Shown: positions 1 through 9,828, numbered from the stretch's first letter. The stretch is 64,000 nt of DNA from Paenibacillus rhizosphaerae (GCF_014192015.1 NZ_JACHXJ010000003.1:62001-126000), one strand, 5' to 3'. Program-made: numbers and translations. Notes: generated from the letters alone by a model not told the origin.

Positions 1-151
1 CATACCAGTCTCCGTACATCGGTACGGACTGGGCGCCCCAGTGTGACCAGATCCCAAACTTGGCGTCCCGGAACCACTCCGGACATTCGAATTGGCGGAG
101 CGATTCAAGGGTAGGTTGATAGGGGCCTGCGGCGATTTCATTCCAGTTCAT
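1..151 (-). CDS. Alpha-L-fucosidase, GH29 (N-terminal part only)
   Basis: The reverse strand from an ATG at 151 reads MNWNEIAAGPYQPT, followed by a segment with the motif WFRDAKFGIWSHWG at about residues 25-38 and SVPMYGDWY at 41-49. This is the conserved N-terminal barrel strand of GH29 fucosidases. An AAAGGAGG Shine-Dalgarno lies 7-8 bases before the start. No signal peptide is visible, so an intracellular exo-enzyme removing alpha-L-fucose is likely (inference). Only 50 codons fall inside the window. The gene faces away from the AraC-type regulator at 336, so that regulator could control it from the shared upstream region. Confidence 0.85.
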   Translation of the reverse strand, partial: MNWNEIAAGPYQPTLESLRQFECPEWFRDAKFGIWSHWGAQSVPMYGDWY

Positions 152-335
152 CGATATTGCCTCCTTTGTTAGTTCGAATTAGGAATTGATTTAATCCTAG
201 CAATCCTCATGCGATGAATGAATATAGAATCCTAACCTTCTGTTGGATAAAATTATCTATGGATAAACCATGACAACAGGGGCTTCAATTCGAAACTTGA
301 GTTCAATCTATCTATAGGAAATGGAGAACGTGGAT

Positions 336-1178
336 ATGGGCAACCAATCATTAGCCAGGCTGTACATGGAGAATCTGGATGTACGGGTAATAGAGATGGG
401 ATACAACCAGGTATGGACGGATTGGCGGGAGCTCGACTATACGCCGGATTTTAACAAGTTTTATTTGATTTGTGACGGGGAGGGATGGCTAAAAATCGGC
501 GATTCGGAATTCACTCCGAAACCCGGGCAATGGTTTCTGATGCCTCATGGCGTTAAGCAATCCTATTCTTATACTTCAGGGCCCAGGTACACCAAATATT
601 GGTGCCATTTTACCGCTCGGGTTGGAGATCGCAATCTCTTTGACCTGATTCAAACTCCCCTGTATGTCGATATCAAAAATGACAACGAAGCGATCCGGCT
701 GTTCCGCGAATTGCTCGAAAGCGATTCAGCTGCTTCCATTAGCGGTCCGTTGCTTGTGAAATCAGCCATGCTGAGACTGGTTTCCTATTACATAGAGCAT
801 GCAGTTTCCTCCGAGGTCAGCCTCCATCGTTGGACGGAGCCCGAACCTCTCGAACAGGTGATTTCGTATATTCAGAACAACTACCATCACGCCTTGACCA
901 TTACGGACCTGGCAGAAAAGGCTCACCTGCATCCCAACTATTTCATCCGTGTATTTAAAAGGCAGTTCGGCATTTCACCGATCCAATACATCAAAAAAAG
1001 AAGGCTGGAGGAAGCAAAACTGCTGCTTGTGACGACGAACCTCCTGTTATCTGAAATCGGCGACCGGGTCGGAATATCCGATATCTCCTATCTTTCAAGG
1101 ATTTTCAAGGAATCGACCGGCTTCTCACCGACCGCATACCGGATTACCTTCAGTTCTCATCCAGCGGTATCGTCTTAA
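336..1178 (+). CDS. AraC family transcriptional regulator with cupin-like sensor domain
   Basis: The protein has an N-terminal cupin-like arabinose-binding fold at about residues 25-110 (for example PKPGQWFLMPHGVKQSY) and a C-terminal double HTH of the AraC/XylS type at about 175-275, ending in the typical SDISYLSRIFKESTGFSP helix. I prefer the ATG at 336 because GGAGAA lies 7 bases before it. An in-frame ATG at 321 exists, but GGAA directly abuts it. The gene is divergent from the GH29 fucosidase and probably activates it or the arabinoxylan genes beyond, in response to a sugar. The ligand is unknown. Confidence 0.9.
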   Translation: MGNQSLARLYMENLDVRVIEMGYNQVWTDWRELDYTPDFNKFYLICDGEGWLKIGDSEFTPKPGQWFLMPHGVKQSYSYTSGPRYTKYWCHFTARVGDRNLFDLIQTPLYVDIKNDNEAIRLFRELLESDSAASISGPLLVKSAMLRLVSYYIEHAVSSEVSLHRWTEPEPLEQVISYIQNNYHHALTITDLAEKAHLHPNYFIRVFKRQFGISPIQYIKKRRLEEAKLLLVTTNLLLSEIGDRVGISDISYLSRIFKESTGFSPTAYRITFSSHPAVSS

Positions 1179-1208
1179 TTTAAATGTGGTACAGCCACCT
1201 TTAATACG

Positions 1209-1237
1209 TAAAAAAATGCTGCTTGTACAAGCACCAT
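1209..1237 (-). terminator. Rho-independent terminator of the arabinoxylan operon
   Basis: Read leftward, a palindromic stem built on TGCTTGTACAAGCA with flanking ATG/CAT pairs is followed by a run of seven to eight U. It lies about 65 bases beyond the GH127 stop and closes the leftward operon. It also separates it from the convergent AraC gene ending at 1178. Confidence 0.75.
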
Positions 1238-1300
1238 TCGAATGATTTCGGGCTTTCACCCCGATCCCCGTTTCCACTGACCGCTTTCAATTCCTCTTTA

Positions 1301-3160
1301 TTATGATTTTACTTTAAAGTAAACCTGGTATGGTTCATATCCTATATCCCGGATTCTCCTAAATGGAATGGCCGGGTCCTGGTTTACGGTTTTAAAGAAA
1401 TATCTCCAGCTCCCCCACTCCCGTTCATTTTCCATCGTCAATTCGGATGCAGCGTCTTGGATGTCAGCAAACAGTATTCTCTCGGCATCACAAATACCTG
1501 CCAGCACTTCGGGCCCATAGCGGAAGGCACCGATGCTCTCATCATCTGGAAGCGGTATGAACCCGACTCCTATAGGCAAGATCACGCTGACCTTGTCGCC
1601 ATCCATCCATTGCCGTTCAATTTTATAAAAAGCCGTGCTGTCTTTGGTTTTACCGTGAAGTTCGGAGTTTACGTAAATGGCCGCTTCCGATGTAATCCAT
1701 TCCGGAATCCGAAAACGGAGCGAGAAGTTCATAGGTTTGAACGTATTTACTATAAAATCAAACTTTTTGTACGAAGGCATGTTTTCATACAGCTCTGTTT
1801 TTTCGTTAAGTTTCTGAAATCCTGTAATATCAGAAGAAGTTAGCAGGCTTCCGGTCATATGGTCTTGTTTTTGAATGAGGCGAATGTCTTCGCCATCCAC
1901 TGTCGTTGTTAGTTCCGAGTCAAAATACTGGCATACAAAGAAATCGTTATCGTCCCTGTAATATAAGTTTCGATTTAAAGCAGCATTCGCCTGAACCATG
2001 GTGCCATGGCAGCAGAAGAAGCTTTCGGTCTCCGAACTCCAATCCTTACGCAAGCCTGCCATCATTGGGAGGAAATACGTCAGCAGTCCGGTTGACGGAT
2101 GATTATGCTTATTACCTGTTAATCCATATTCTTGATAATAGGCCTGCGCCATAATACCGTTATACAAATTGTATTCGATATATTGCGCATAAGCAGGATC
2201 ACCTGTATGTCTGAACAAAAACTCCGCCAGACGCATCATGTTATACACCGTACAGTGTTCCTGATTTTTGTCACCCAGCCTGGACTTCATCTTCATTTTT
2301 GGCATCCAGACTTCTCCAGCGGTTTGGCCACCAGTAACAAGGAAGCCTCTTTCCGTCACGGCGCACTTCCAATAGGCCCTGACAATATCCATCCACCGCT
2401 CCTCCCCCGTTACTTCATAGGCCTTTGCACAGCCCAAAACCTCAGGAATCGTCGTATTGGCATGCATATTGGTAAGAGGATCTTTTCCTTCTACTAGCGG
2501 TTGAAAGAGTCGGCTGCGATAATACCGTTCCAGCAGGTTCCTGTATTTATCTTTCCCCGTAATTTCAAGCAGTTCAGCCCAAATTTCAAGCATCCCCCCC
2601 GTTTCCGCATCCAGAATGTCATCGAACTTTTCTCTTGAAAATGTACTGCTCCATTGCACAAACCAATCCGCAAATCGGTCGGCGATGTCCAAGGCTTTCT
2701 GATTGCCCGCAAACAGATACATGTCGACAAGACCCATAAAGGTCTTATGAAGATTGTACTGAGGCGCCCAAATATTTTTTCCGTTCGCTATCCAATGCAA
2801 ATATTTCTCCGGGATGGGACCTACCCACTGCCCTCCATTATCCTTCTGGCATTCGGCCAACTCGTCTATGATCAGGTCCGATTTCACCTTCAGCTCCGCA
2901 TCCCCGCTCGCATCATAACGGATTGCCGCAGCAGACAGCCAGTGCCCCAAGAAATGGCCGCGAAGCTGGCACACCGGGGATTCCCAGCCCCCGTGCGCTC
3001 CTGGCGGAATATCTCTTCCCGTGTATCTTCCTGCTTCCAGATTAAAATTAAATAGAAGATGGTTACTGGTTAGTTTCATCAGATAGTTTCTGTTTGCTGC
3101 TTCTCTGCGTCTTAGCTCGTTATCATGGAGCTTCACATGTTTCCCTCTCAATTCTTCCAT
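1301..3160 (-). CDS. GH127 beta-L-arabinofuranosidase (DUF1680 fold)
   Basis: The 619-residue protein matches the DUF1680/GH127 (alpha/alpha)6 barrel. Conserved features include GHFLGHWLSA near 68-77, WAPQYNLHK near 131 and TGGQTAGE near 276. The zinc and catalytic cysteine set of this family is present: E301-x-C303 (in NQEHCTVYN) and the adjacent C383-C384 (FFCCHG). In characterised GH127 enzymes a zinc-bound cysteine is the nucleophile. No signal peptide is seen, so it probably removes terminal beta-L-arabinofuranose from imported oligosaccharides in the cytoplasm. It is the last gene of the leftward GH43-GH43-GH10-GH127 operon, with a 134-base gap before it. The gap contains only an imperfect inverted repeat (GGATGT...ACATCC) and no gene. 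Confidence 0.9.
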   Translation of the reverse strand: MEELRGKHVKLHDNELRRREAANRNYLMKLTSNHLLFNFNLEAGRYTGRDIPPGAHGGWESPVCQLRGHFLGHWLSAAAIRYDASGDAELKVKSDLIIDELAECQKDNGGQWVGPIPEKYLHWIANGKNIWAPQYNLHKTFMGLVDMYLFAGNQKALDIADRFADWFVQWSSTFSREKFDDILDAETGGMLEIWAELLEITGKDKYRNLLERYYRSRLFQPLVEGKDPLTNMHANTTIPEVLGCAKAYEVTGEERWMDIVRAYWKCAVTERGFLVTGGQTAGEVWMPKMKMKSRLGDKNQEHCTVYNMMRLAEFLFRHTGDPAYAQYIEYNLYNGIMAQAYYQEYGLTGNKHNHPSTGLLTYFLPMMAGLRKDWSSETESFFCCHGTMVQANAALNRNLYYRDDNDFFVCQYFDSELTTTVDGEDIRLIQKQDHMTGSLLTSSDITGFQKLNEKTELYENMPSYKKFDFIVNTFKPMNFSLRFRIPEWITSEAAIYVNSELHGKTKDSTAFYKIERQWMDGDKVSVILPIGVGFIPLPDDESIGAFRYGPEVLAGICDAERILFADIQDAASELTMENEREWGSWRYFFKTVNQDPAIPFRRIRDIGYEPYQVYFKVKS

Positions 3161-3294
3161 AACCGAACCCCCAAATAGATTAATTTGAAGCGTAGGATGT
3201 GACCCCCGGGATGATTAACAAAATCAGATGATCATTGAAATTGGATCCGGGACATCCTCCCAAATCACCAGGTTCGTGACGGTGGAGCGGCGAC

Positions 3295-4323
3295 TTAATC
3301 GTTATTCTCCTTCATGACGCCGGAATTCGCACTCGTTCCTACTGTCTTCAGCACTTCCCAATAAGACGGTTTGGGCTGATGCTTCACATCAAATAAGAAG
3401 GGCCAGTTCTTCCGGCCCCTTACAGGAAAATGGTCCAGCCAGGTATAATCATCGGCAGCGCCCCAAAAAGTGACGGATGTGATATGTTCGCTGTATTCCT
3501 GGAACAACCGGAAAAATTGTCCGTAACGTTCCGCCTGAAGAGCCAGCATATCTTCGGTCGGAGCCGTGAGGTCGGTCCGCCGGTCATCGAACGCAAACAT
3601 CGAAACGTCCAGCTCTGTAATGTGCAGCTTCACGCCCAAACTGGCGTATTTCTCGATCGCCCGGCGGAAATCGTCCAGCGACGGATGATACAGGCTCCAA
3701 TGCGCCTGAAGCCCGATGCCGTGAATCGGCACTCCCTGCTCGAGCAGTGATTTGACGAGTGTATAGATTTTCTCGCTTTTCACCGGATCAGACTCGTTGT
3801 AATCGTTGTAGAACAGCAGCGCCTCCGGATCGGCTTCATGGGCATACTCAAACGCCTTGGCGATGAAATCCTCGCCGATGATGTCGTGCCACTTCGAGGG
3901 CCGCAGCAGTTCGCTGCCGCTGTCGGACACCGCTTCGTTCACTACGTCCCAGGCATAGAGTTCTCCCCTGTAATGGGAAACGACCGTATTGATGTGAGAT
4001 TTCATGCGGGCCAGGAGCGTCACCCGATCCGCCGGGCTGCCATCTTCATGCTCAAACACCCATTTCGGCGTCTGATTGTGCCACACCAGCGTATGGCCCC
4101 TTACCCCCATGCCGTTGGCTTTAGCCAGAGCCACCAAACGGTCTGCCGCCTCAAACGTATACCGGTCCTCCGCGGGATGCACCCTTTCGAATTTCATTTC
4201 ATTTTCGGCCGTCACGCTGTTGAAATGCTCGATAAGCAAATCACGCTGCGTATCTAACGTCACCGGATTGACGGCGGCCCCGACCATAAACTGTTCTTTA
4301 AACGCTTCACGCAAACTCATCAT
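3295..4323 (-). CDS. Endo-1,4-beta-xylanase, GH10, cytoplasmic type
   Basis: This is a single-domain GH10 (about 342 residues) without signal peptide or binding module. Both catalytic glutamates are clear: the acid/base in WDVVNEAV (about E130) and the nucleophile in HITELDVS (about E237). GHTLVWHNQTPKWVF is the conserved strand-3 motif. The ATG at 4323 is preferred because AGGAGG lies 8 bases upstream; the in-frame ATG at 4329 would almost touch that Shine-Dalgarno. Such short GH10 enzymes in Paenibacillus and Geobacillus trim xylo-oligosaccharides inside the cell. Its place between GH43 and GH127 genes supports that role. A secreted modular GH10 is encoded at 22782-25517. Confidence 0.95.
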   Translation of the reverse strand: MMSLREAFKEQFMVGAAVNPVTLDTQRDLLIEHFNSVTAENEMKFERVHPAEDRYTFEAADRLVALAKANGMGVRGHTLVWHNQTPKWVFEHEDGSPADRVTLLARMKSHINTVVSHYRGELYAWDVVNEAVSDSGSELLRPSKWHDIIGEDFIAKAFEYAHEADPEALLFYNDYNESDPVKSEKIYTLVKSLLEQGVPIHGIGLQAHWSLYHPSLDDFRRAIEKYASLGVKLHITELDVSMFAFDDRRTDLTAPTEDMLALQAERYGQFFRLFQEYSEHITSVTFWGAADDYTWLDHFPVRGRKNWPFLFDVKHQPKPSYWEVLKTVGTSANSGVMKENND

Positions 4324-4386
4324 ACCCATCCCCTCCTAGAGAAGTTCTATACTTCAATGCTCATGAAAGACACCTCGGAAGTCGGA

Positions 4387-5922
4387 TTACTTCAACACCT
4401 GGTATTGAAAATCGGAAAAATCCGCCGTCCCTCCAGCCTCCCGGGTGGAAAACAAAAACAGGCCGATGCGGCATCCCATAAAATGGTCCAGCTTGTATAC
4501 CATCTTGTGCGTAATTCCGAGCTGCTGCCAATCCGCGCCGTCCCGGTAATAAAACATGCACTCATCCGCATTATTCACGAAATTGCCGGTTGCCTTGAGC
4601 GTGACGACGTCTCCGGAAACGGGAATTCTGGCGACCTCGGTCCCGGGCTCTTCGTCGACCAATTTGCCGAATATAGAGCGGTCTTTGGCTTCTCTCGCCA
4701 GCATAACCAGATAGGATCGGCCGGCCTCCTTGGTCAGGGCGATCAAGCCGTACGTGCCGATCAAGAAGCACAGCCCTGCATAATCGCCATCCTTCATCCC
4801 GCTGCCGTCCAGCGTGACCGTCGCTTCGCATGCCGGTCCCATGGCGCGCTGCGTCAGCGTATTGACCGCAAACGTCAAATTGGGGCTGATCTTTCCGGAT
4901 TGGATCCGGTAGACTCCCGGTTTGTCCGTTACGGACCATAATGCATCGTCAGGCGTATGATTCCACTGCCAAACGTCCTTCAGGCGCACGTTGCCGTGCT
5001 CGTCCGGCGTGTAATGAAAGTCGTCGCTTCCAACCAAAGGCTGGTAGGAATAACCGGGTCTTGTGCTTGGCAGTTCGATCATTTTGGGTGCTTCTGTGGC
5101 GAATACCGGAAAACCGTTCTCGAAGCGCAGCGGAACAAGCACCGGAATCCGGCCGACGGCGCCGTGATCCTGAAACAGAACGGCCAACCATTTCCCGTCC
5201 GGTGTATCCACGATGCCTCCCTGCGCTACGCCCGAATTAAAATACCCCATATCGTCATTAAAGACCTCTCCGCCCGTAAACTCGCCCTCCAGGGAATCCG
5301 CCGCAAAGCAGGCCTGCGTCCGGCGTCCCGTCGCCTTTGAAATATGGATAAAGAAGGCGTAATACCTGCCGCCGATCTTATAAAAATGGGCACCCTCATA
5401 TCCGAGATGGTACGGCTCGCGTTCTTTGACGATGATACGGTTCAGCCCACCGGGCTTGGGACCGGAAAGATCCGCCTTCAGTTCGAGCAGGTGAATCTCG
5501 GCATTCCCGTAAATCAGATACGCCCGGCCGTCATCGTCAAACAACAGCGAGCAGTCGTGATAAAAGCCTTCGATGTATTGTTTCGTCCATGGACCGGATA
5601 CGGTATCGGCCGTGTACAGATAAGTTCGGCGGGTATCGTTCGCCACGAAGATAACGTAGAATTTCCCCTTGTGGTAACGAAAGGATGGTGCCCACATGCC
5701 CTGTCCATAAATATGCTTGCCGTCTTCGAGCCGCTGTGCCGGCGTATTGTCCAGAACGTCGTACACATGTGAAGCCACTTCCCATTGAATCAGGTCGTAT
5801 GAACGCAGAATGACGCAGCCCGGCATCATGTGCATCGTCGTGCTGACCATATAGTAGGTATCCTCTACCCGGATCACGTCAAGATCCGGATAATCGGCCC
5901 AAATAATCGGATTTGGATACAT
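4387..5922 (-). CDS. GH43 beta-xylosidase/alpha-L-arabinofuranosidase
   Basis: The protein (511 residues) has an N-terminal five-bladed propeller with the GH43 catalytic triad: base in YPDLDVIRV (D13), pKa modulator in FYHDCSLLFDD (D123) and acid in GYEGAHFYK (E176). A C-terminal beta-sandwich from about residue 320 to the end resembles the XynB/XynD-type concanavalin-like domain of beta-xylosidases. There is no signal peptide. Predicted role: removal of xylose or arabinose from xylo-oligosaccharides in the cytoplasm. It sits 19 bases behind the upstream GH43 and 63 bases before GH10, so co-transcription is likely. Exact specificity cannot be read from sequence. Confidence 0.9.
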   Translation of the reverse strand: MYPNPIIWADYPDLDVIRVEDTYYMVSTTMHMMPGCVILRSYDLIQWEVASHVYDVLDNTPAQRLEDGKHIYGQGMWAPSFRYHKGKFYVIFVANDTRRTYLYTADTVSGPWTKQYIEGFYHDCSLLFDDDGRAYLIYGNAEIHLLELKADLSGPKPGGLNRIIVKEREPYHLGYEGAHFYKIGGRYYAFFIHISKATGRRTQACFAADSLEGEFTGGEVFNDDMGYFNSGVAQGGIVDTPDGKWLAVLFQDHGAVGRIPVLVPLRFENGFPVFATEAPKMIELPSTRPGYSYQPLVGSDDFHYTPDEHGNVRLKDVWQWNHTPDDALWSVTDKPGVYRIQSGKISPNLTFAVNTLTQRAMGPACEATVTLDGSGMKDGDYAGLCFLIGTYGLIALTKEAGRSYLVMLAREAKDRSIFGKLVDEEPGTEVARIPVSGDVVTLKATGNFVNNADECMFYYRDGADWQQLGITHKMVYKLDHFMGCRIGLFLFSTREAGGTADFSDFQYQVLK

Positions 5923-5941
5923 ATTCTCTCTCTGCCCCTTC

Positions 5942-7762
5942 CTAGTCGCGTTTTACAATGACTTCGATCGAAACCTCGGCCAAAGCCGGGTTCAAATCCC
6001 TTTCTTCGGTCAAATCAAGCACCGGGTATCCGTCCACATCAAAATGAACGCGGCGGATTCCGGAGCCTCTAGGCTCCTCTACTCCCGGTCTGGCATGGTA
6101 CACGTTCCAAGTGACGCCCTCATCATCCGTAACGTAGGAATTATGGCCCGGACCGTATTCGCCCGGGACGCTTCTCGACGTCAGCAGCGGATAATTGCCC
6201 TTCGTCCAGCTGCCGGGATTCAGCAGGTCCGCATTCGTGTCGGCGGTCAGCAGGCCCACGCAATAAGTGGCGTCTACCGCTGCGCTCGAGAAGGTTATAA
6301 AGATTCTGCCATCCCGGATCAAGGCAAACGGCCCTTCATCGACAAAGGTATGGTTATTGGCCCAGCCAACGTCCGGTCGGGTTAACAGCACCGGGTCGCT
6401 CGTCAGCCTCCACGGCTCTTTCGGATCCAATTTCGCGATATAAATCCAGGCACCAAGATCTTCAGGCACGAACTGCCGTTCCGACCAGGCCGCGTAACAT
6501 TCCCCGTTCACCTGGATGACCGTCATGTCCAGGGAGATCACCTTGCCCGCCTCGCATAACTCGGTACCGTCTTTCCTGACGACGCGCCGGGGCATCGACC
6601 AGTCTGCGGCACAGGTGGGATCCCCACCCTCGCGCAGCTTCATCACATGGCACTCTTCATCGAAAAATTCGCCTGTCGTTGCCGCATGAAAAATGTACAG
6701 CCCGCCCTCAATGATATGGAACTCGGGCGCCCATAACAGCCCTTTAATGTGATCATAGGTTTGTGTATCGAGAATTAAGGACTCGCCGGCCTGAACAAGA
6801 CCGGATATCGTTTCTGCTTCCCGGATATACAAGGTTCGGTTGCCGTCGGCGTCGTTGGTCGCAATGAAATAATACTTGCCGTTCCATTTCGCGATACAAG
6901 GGTCCGCCCGGTTCGCCGCGACCGGAAATGCGTAATGTTCCTGACGGACCGTTCCCTTCACCCGATATGTTCCGGACCGGTCCCAGCGAACCGCCGCCGC
7001 ATCCCAGTCCACGGCCTTGGGAGCCGTGGTGCCATCGCTGTATACTGCAGTCGCTTTGAGCATCTTCAAATCCTCGGCCGATGCCGCCGTGATGCATTCC
7101 GGGACCTCGATAGCAACATTCTGCGGAACCGTAAGCCGGCATACGAGGCGTTGTGCGGTTTCCCGCGGAACGCGGATCACATTTCGGGGCTGTATGCCTT
7201 CAATGTCAGCTGATACGGCTTCCAGAGTAAACGGCTCAGCTCTTTCCGGAGTCCCGGCGCCATCCAGATCATTAAGATCCTGTATCTCATTTCGGTAGCT
7301 GCGTCCGTTACTGTCGCACCAGTGAATGACGTAGGCCTGGCATGATTCATCATATTCGCAAGTGGCGTCGAGAACGTAAGCATCGCTCTTCAAATCGACC
7401 AGCCCGACTTCTTGATATTGCAGCAAATCGTTGGAAGTAAAGAACAGCACCGCCCCTCTGCTTTCTTCATCCTCCTGGCCATCCGCCTCTGTCCGTACGG
7501 CAACAACGCCGAATCTTCCGTCGGCCATGTGGAAGAGGTACGGATTTTTCAGGCTTTTGGCTCGGAGCTTCCCGTTTTCATGATGCGTGGCTTTGGCGAA
7601 CAGAACGCCTGAATTATGGTTCAATGCCTGAAATTGATTGCCGTCCCCGCTATAGGCAAGATGCATGCTGTGCGCCAGCCTGGACGCATAGATGATGTCC
7701 TCCTGCGGGGTGCGCGTATAGCATAAGACCTCGATGTATTCGCTTTCCATTTTTGAAATCAT
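5942..7762 (-). CDS. GH43 family hydrolase with N-terminal half-propeller and Ig-like insert
   Basis: First gene of the leftward arabinoxylan operon, 606 residues. The catalytic GH43 propeller is C-terminal, with base in NRADPCIAKWNG (D287), modulator in ISLDMTVIQVNG (D412) and acid in FVDEGPFAL (E476). Residues about 10-165 form a second propeller-like stretch. Residues about 205-275 resemble a bacterial Ig-like domain (TAVYSDGTTAPKAVDWD...GTYRVKGTV). No signal peptide is present. GAGGT lies 6 bases before the ATG. A later in-frame ATG, four codons in, is possible. It faces the AraC gene at 7941 across a 178-base AT-rich region that must hold both promoters. Probable arabinofuranosidase or xylosidase acting on imported oligosaccharides. 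Confidence 0.88.
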   Translation of the reverse strand: MISKMESEYIEVLCYTRTPQEDIIYASRLAHSMHLAYSGDGNQFQALNHNSGVLFAKATHHENGKLRAKSLKNPYLFHMADGRFGVVAVRTEADGQEDEESRGAVLFFTSNDLLQYQEVGLVDLKSDAYVLDATCEYDESCQAYVIHWCDSNGRSYRNEIQDLNDLDGAGTPERAEPFTLEAVSADIEGIQPRNVIRVPRETAQRLVCRLTVPQNVAIEVPECITAASAEDLKMLKATAVYSDGTTAPKAVDWDAAAVRWDRSGTYRVKGTVRQEHYAFPVAANRADPCIAKWNGKYYFIATNDADGNRTLYIREAETISGLVQAGESLILDTQTYDHIKGLLWAPEFHIIEGGLYIFHAATTGEFFDEECHVMKLREGGDPTCAADWSMPRRVVRKDGTELCEAGKVISLDMTVIQVNGECYAAWSERQFVPEDLGAWIYIAKLDPKEPWRLTSDPVLLTRPDVGWANNHTFVDEGPFALIRDGRIFITFSSAAVDATYCVGLLTADTNADLLNPGSWTKGNYPLLTSRSVPGEYGPGHNSYVTDDEGVTWNVYHARPGVEEPRGSGIRRVHFDVDGYPVLDLTEERDLNPALAEVSIEVIVKRD

Positions 7763-7940
7763 GGCATGACCTCACTTTTATTGATCATTTCAAATACGGA
7801 TGCCTAAACGGAGTCTCGCCACTTCTTACTGTTCTATTGACTTTGTATTGTGTTTACTATGAAATTATAAAATAGGACATTTTGCCAATGAATGATCTAT
7901 GCTGACAGAAACTTGATCTATTCTAAGATTGGAGATTGCG

Positions 7941-8717
7941 ATGACGACATCCATTTACTATGTCGGATATGATGCCGCCCATCCCGGAGACTTTATTTAT
8001 GACATTCCGGAAGGGCATGATTTTTGGCTGCTTATTCTTACGCAAACCCCTGCAGAGTTCTGGGTTCAGGGAGAAATCAGGGAATACCCGGCAAACTGTG
8101 CCGTCCTCTTTCCCCCTCGCCAAAAGATAATGTACCGCGCCTGCTCAGGCAAATTTGTGAATGACTGGGTCCGTTTCGAAACGGACGAATCGTACATTCT
8201 GGGGACGACGCTTCCGCGGGGCGTTCCGATTCCGGTGCCGGATCCCGGTTACTGCCGCCAGCTGTTTCAGCTTCTGGCCACCGAAAATTTTTTCAGCTGC
8301 GATTACCGTGAACTCTCCATCGACTACCTGTTCCGGATCTTGTTCAACAAGCTGCTTGAAGCTTTTCAATCCAAGGAAAATTCGCCGCATTACCAGAAAC
8401 TGCTGGATCTGCGCAAGGCGATTCATAACCGTCCCGGCGGCGAATGGAGCGTCCCCTCCATGGCCGATGATGTTCATTTGAGCCCCGGGTACCTGCAAAC
8501 GCTGTATAAGTCGACATTCGGGATTTCCTGTATGGACGACGTGATCCAGTGCAGAATTCGCCTCGCCAAGGAAAGGCTGATTTACGGCTCGCTCCGAATC
8601 GCCGATATCAGCGAGCTGTGCGGATACAATAATGTCGAGCATTTCTCCAGACAATTTCGGCGTATCGTGGGCTGCACGCCTCGTGAATACCGGCAATCGG
8701 CTGATTTACGGCTTTGA
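7941..8717 (+). CDS. AraC family regulator of the arabinoxylan operon
   Basis: A 258-residue regulator with an unusual N-terminal sensor domain (EGHDFWLLILTQTPAEFWVQG, residues about 25-45) and a C-terminal double AraC HTH (about 160-255, ending CGYNNVEHFSRQFRRIVGCTPREY). The ATG at 7941 has GGAG 6 bases upstream; an upstream in-frame TTG at 7929 is not supported. It is divergent from the GH43-GH43-GH10-GH127 operon and is its most likely regulator. The protein is a close paralogue of the regulator at 43465-44229, sharing matching stretches such as QFVNDW/KFVNDW and TPAQFWV/TPAEFWV. The two probably sense related ligands. Confidence 0.9.
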   Translation: MTTSIYYVGYDAAHPGDFIYDIPEGHDFWLLILTQTPAEFWVQGEIREYPANCAVLFPPRQKIMYRACSGKFVNDWVRFETDESYILGTTLPRGVPIPVPDPGYCRQLFQLLATENFFSCDYRELSIDYLFRILFNKLLEAFQSKENSPHYQKLLDLRKAIHNRPGGEWSVPSMADDVHLSPGYLQTLYKSTFGISCMDDVIQCRIRLAKERLIYGSLRIADISELCGYNNVEHFSRQFRRIVGCTPREYRQSADLRL

Positions 8718-8794
8718 GACGCTGCCGGCATGGCCATTTTTTTCTTGCGAGATCATGAAGCCGAAGCTCCGAAACTTATACTTTCTGATCTCTT

Positions 8795-8844
8795 AAAGAA
8801 ACGCCTTCCGGTACCAGCCAGCTGCAGCCTGATTCCGAAAGGCG
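8795..8844 (-). terminator. Probable terminator of the nine-gene transporter operon
   Basis: Read leftward, arms CGCCTTTCGG and CCGGAAGGCG pair around a 22-base loop and are followed by a U-rich stretch (TTTCTTT). It lies 20 bases after the last permease stop, and the convergent AraC gene ends at 8717. The loop is long, so efficiency is uncertain. Confidence 0.5.
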
Positions 8845-8863
8845 ACTTGCATTTTATCCAACG

Positions 8864-9811
8864 TTACCCGACGATACCGGTCCGCTCGATGCTTTCCACA
8901 AAGTACCGCTGCACGAACAAATAAATAATGATCAGCGGCAGGATGGCCAGCAAGATGCCGGTATCCTGCACCATGCTCATATAGAAAGGATCCTTGTTGG
9001 TCGCAACCCCGCCTTCGAGCATGATGGAGAGGTTGTGCGGCAGCGACGCCAGTTGGGTGGACATCACTTTGCCCGACGTTAAATACGTGGTCGTAAAGAA
9101 GCTGTCATTCCACTGCCATACAAACGAAAACAGCAGCACGGTGACGATGGCCGGAACGGCATTAGGCAGCATGATGCGCATGAAAGTTTTGCCTACGCCC
9201 GCCCCATCGATATAAGCCGCCTCCTCCACTTCTTTCGGGATGCCCCGGAAAAACTGCCTGAAAATAAAAATGTAGAGACCCGCCTTCAGCGAGTTTGCGG
9301 TGACCGAGGTGAGAAAGAAAGGCCAGTACGAATCCAGCAGGTTCACCGACTTCCCGGTCAGTAGGGGGATCAGCCCCATGAGGCTGAAATCCTTCAAATT
9401 CATGTAGATCGGTATCAGAATAGTCGTTGGAGGCACCAGAATGGTCAGGATGACGCCTCCAAAGAGCAAATTGCTGCCTTTAAATTTAAGCCGCGCAAAG
9501 GCGTAGCCTGCAAACGCACAGGACACGGCCGTCAGGATCGTCGTCATAGCCGATAACGTGAACGTATTGAACAGCGTGTGCCAATAGTCCATGATCGATA
9601 TGGCTTGTTTGAAATTGTCCAGCGAATAATGCTCCGGGATAAAGACGACGATCGGCGAATACAGGTCGCTCTTGTCCTTGATGGCCGTCGAAATTTTTTG
9701 AAGAATAGGGTACAGAATAACAAACGACAGTCCTGCCATCAGGACCAGCCGCACGACGGTCCACAGCCAGCGCTTCCAGCTTTCGGGCGACAATAAACGG
9801 GCGATGATCAA
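8864..9811 (-). CDS. Carbohydrate ABC transporter permease, MalG/LplC type
   Basis: This inner-membrane permease (315 residues) has about six hydrophobic segments: 15-37, 85-108, 116-137, 165-185, 215-235 and 280-305. The EAA loop that docks on the ATPase is EEAAYIDGAGVGKTFMRIMLP at about 195-215. It is the last gene of the operon and lies 17 bases behind its partner permease at 9829-10740. No ATPase gene is near. A shared MsmK/UgpC-type ATPase elsewhere in the genome is the usual solution in Paenibacillus (family knowledge). Substrate is presumably an oligosaccharide. This is the second permease pair in the same operon, the first being 15403-17239. Confidence 0.9.
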   Translation of the reverse strand: MIIARLLSPESWKRWLWTVVRLVLMAGLSFVILYPILQKISTAIKDKSDLYSPIVVFIPEHYSLDNFKQAISIMDYWHTLFNTFTLSAMTTILTAVSCAFAGYAFARLKFKGSNLLFGGVILTILVPPTTILIPIYMNLKDFSLMGLIPLLTGKSVNLLDSYWPFFLTSVTANSLKAGLYIFIFRQFFRGIPKEVEEAAYIDGAGVGKTFMRIMLPNAVPAIVTVLLFSFVWQWNDSFFTTTYLTSGKVMSTQLASLPHNLSIMLEGGVATNKDPFYMSMVQDTGILLAILPLIIIYLFVQRYFVESIERTGIVG

Positions 9812-9828
9812 CGCTGCTCACGCTCCTT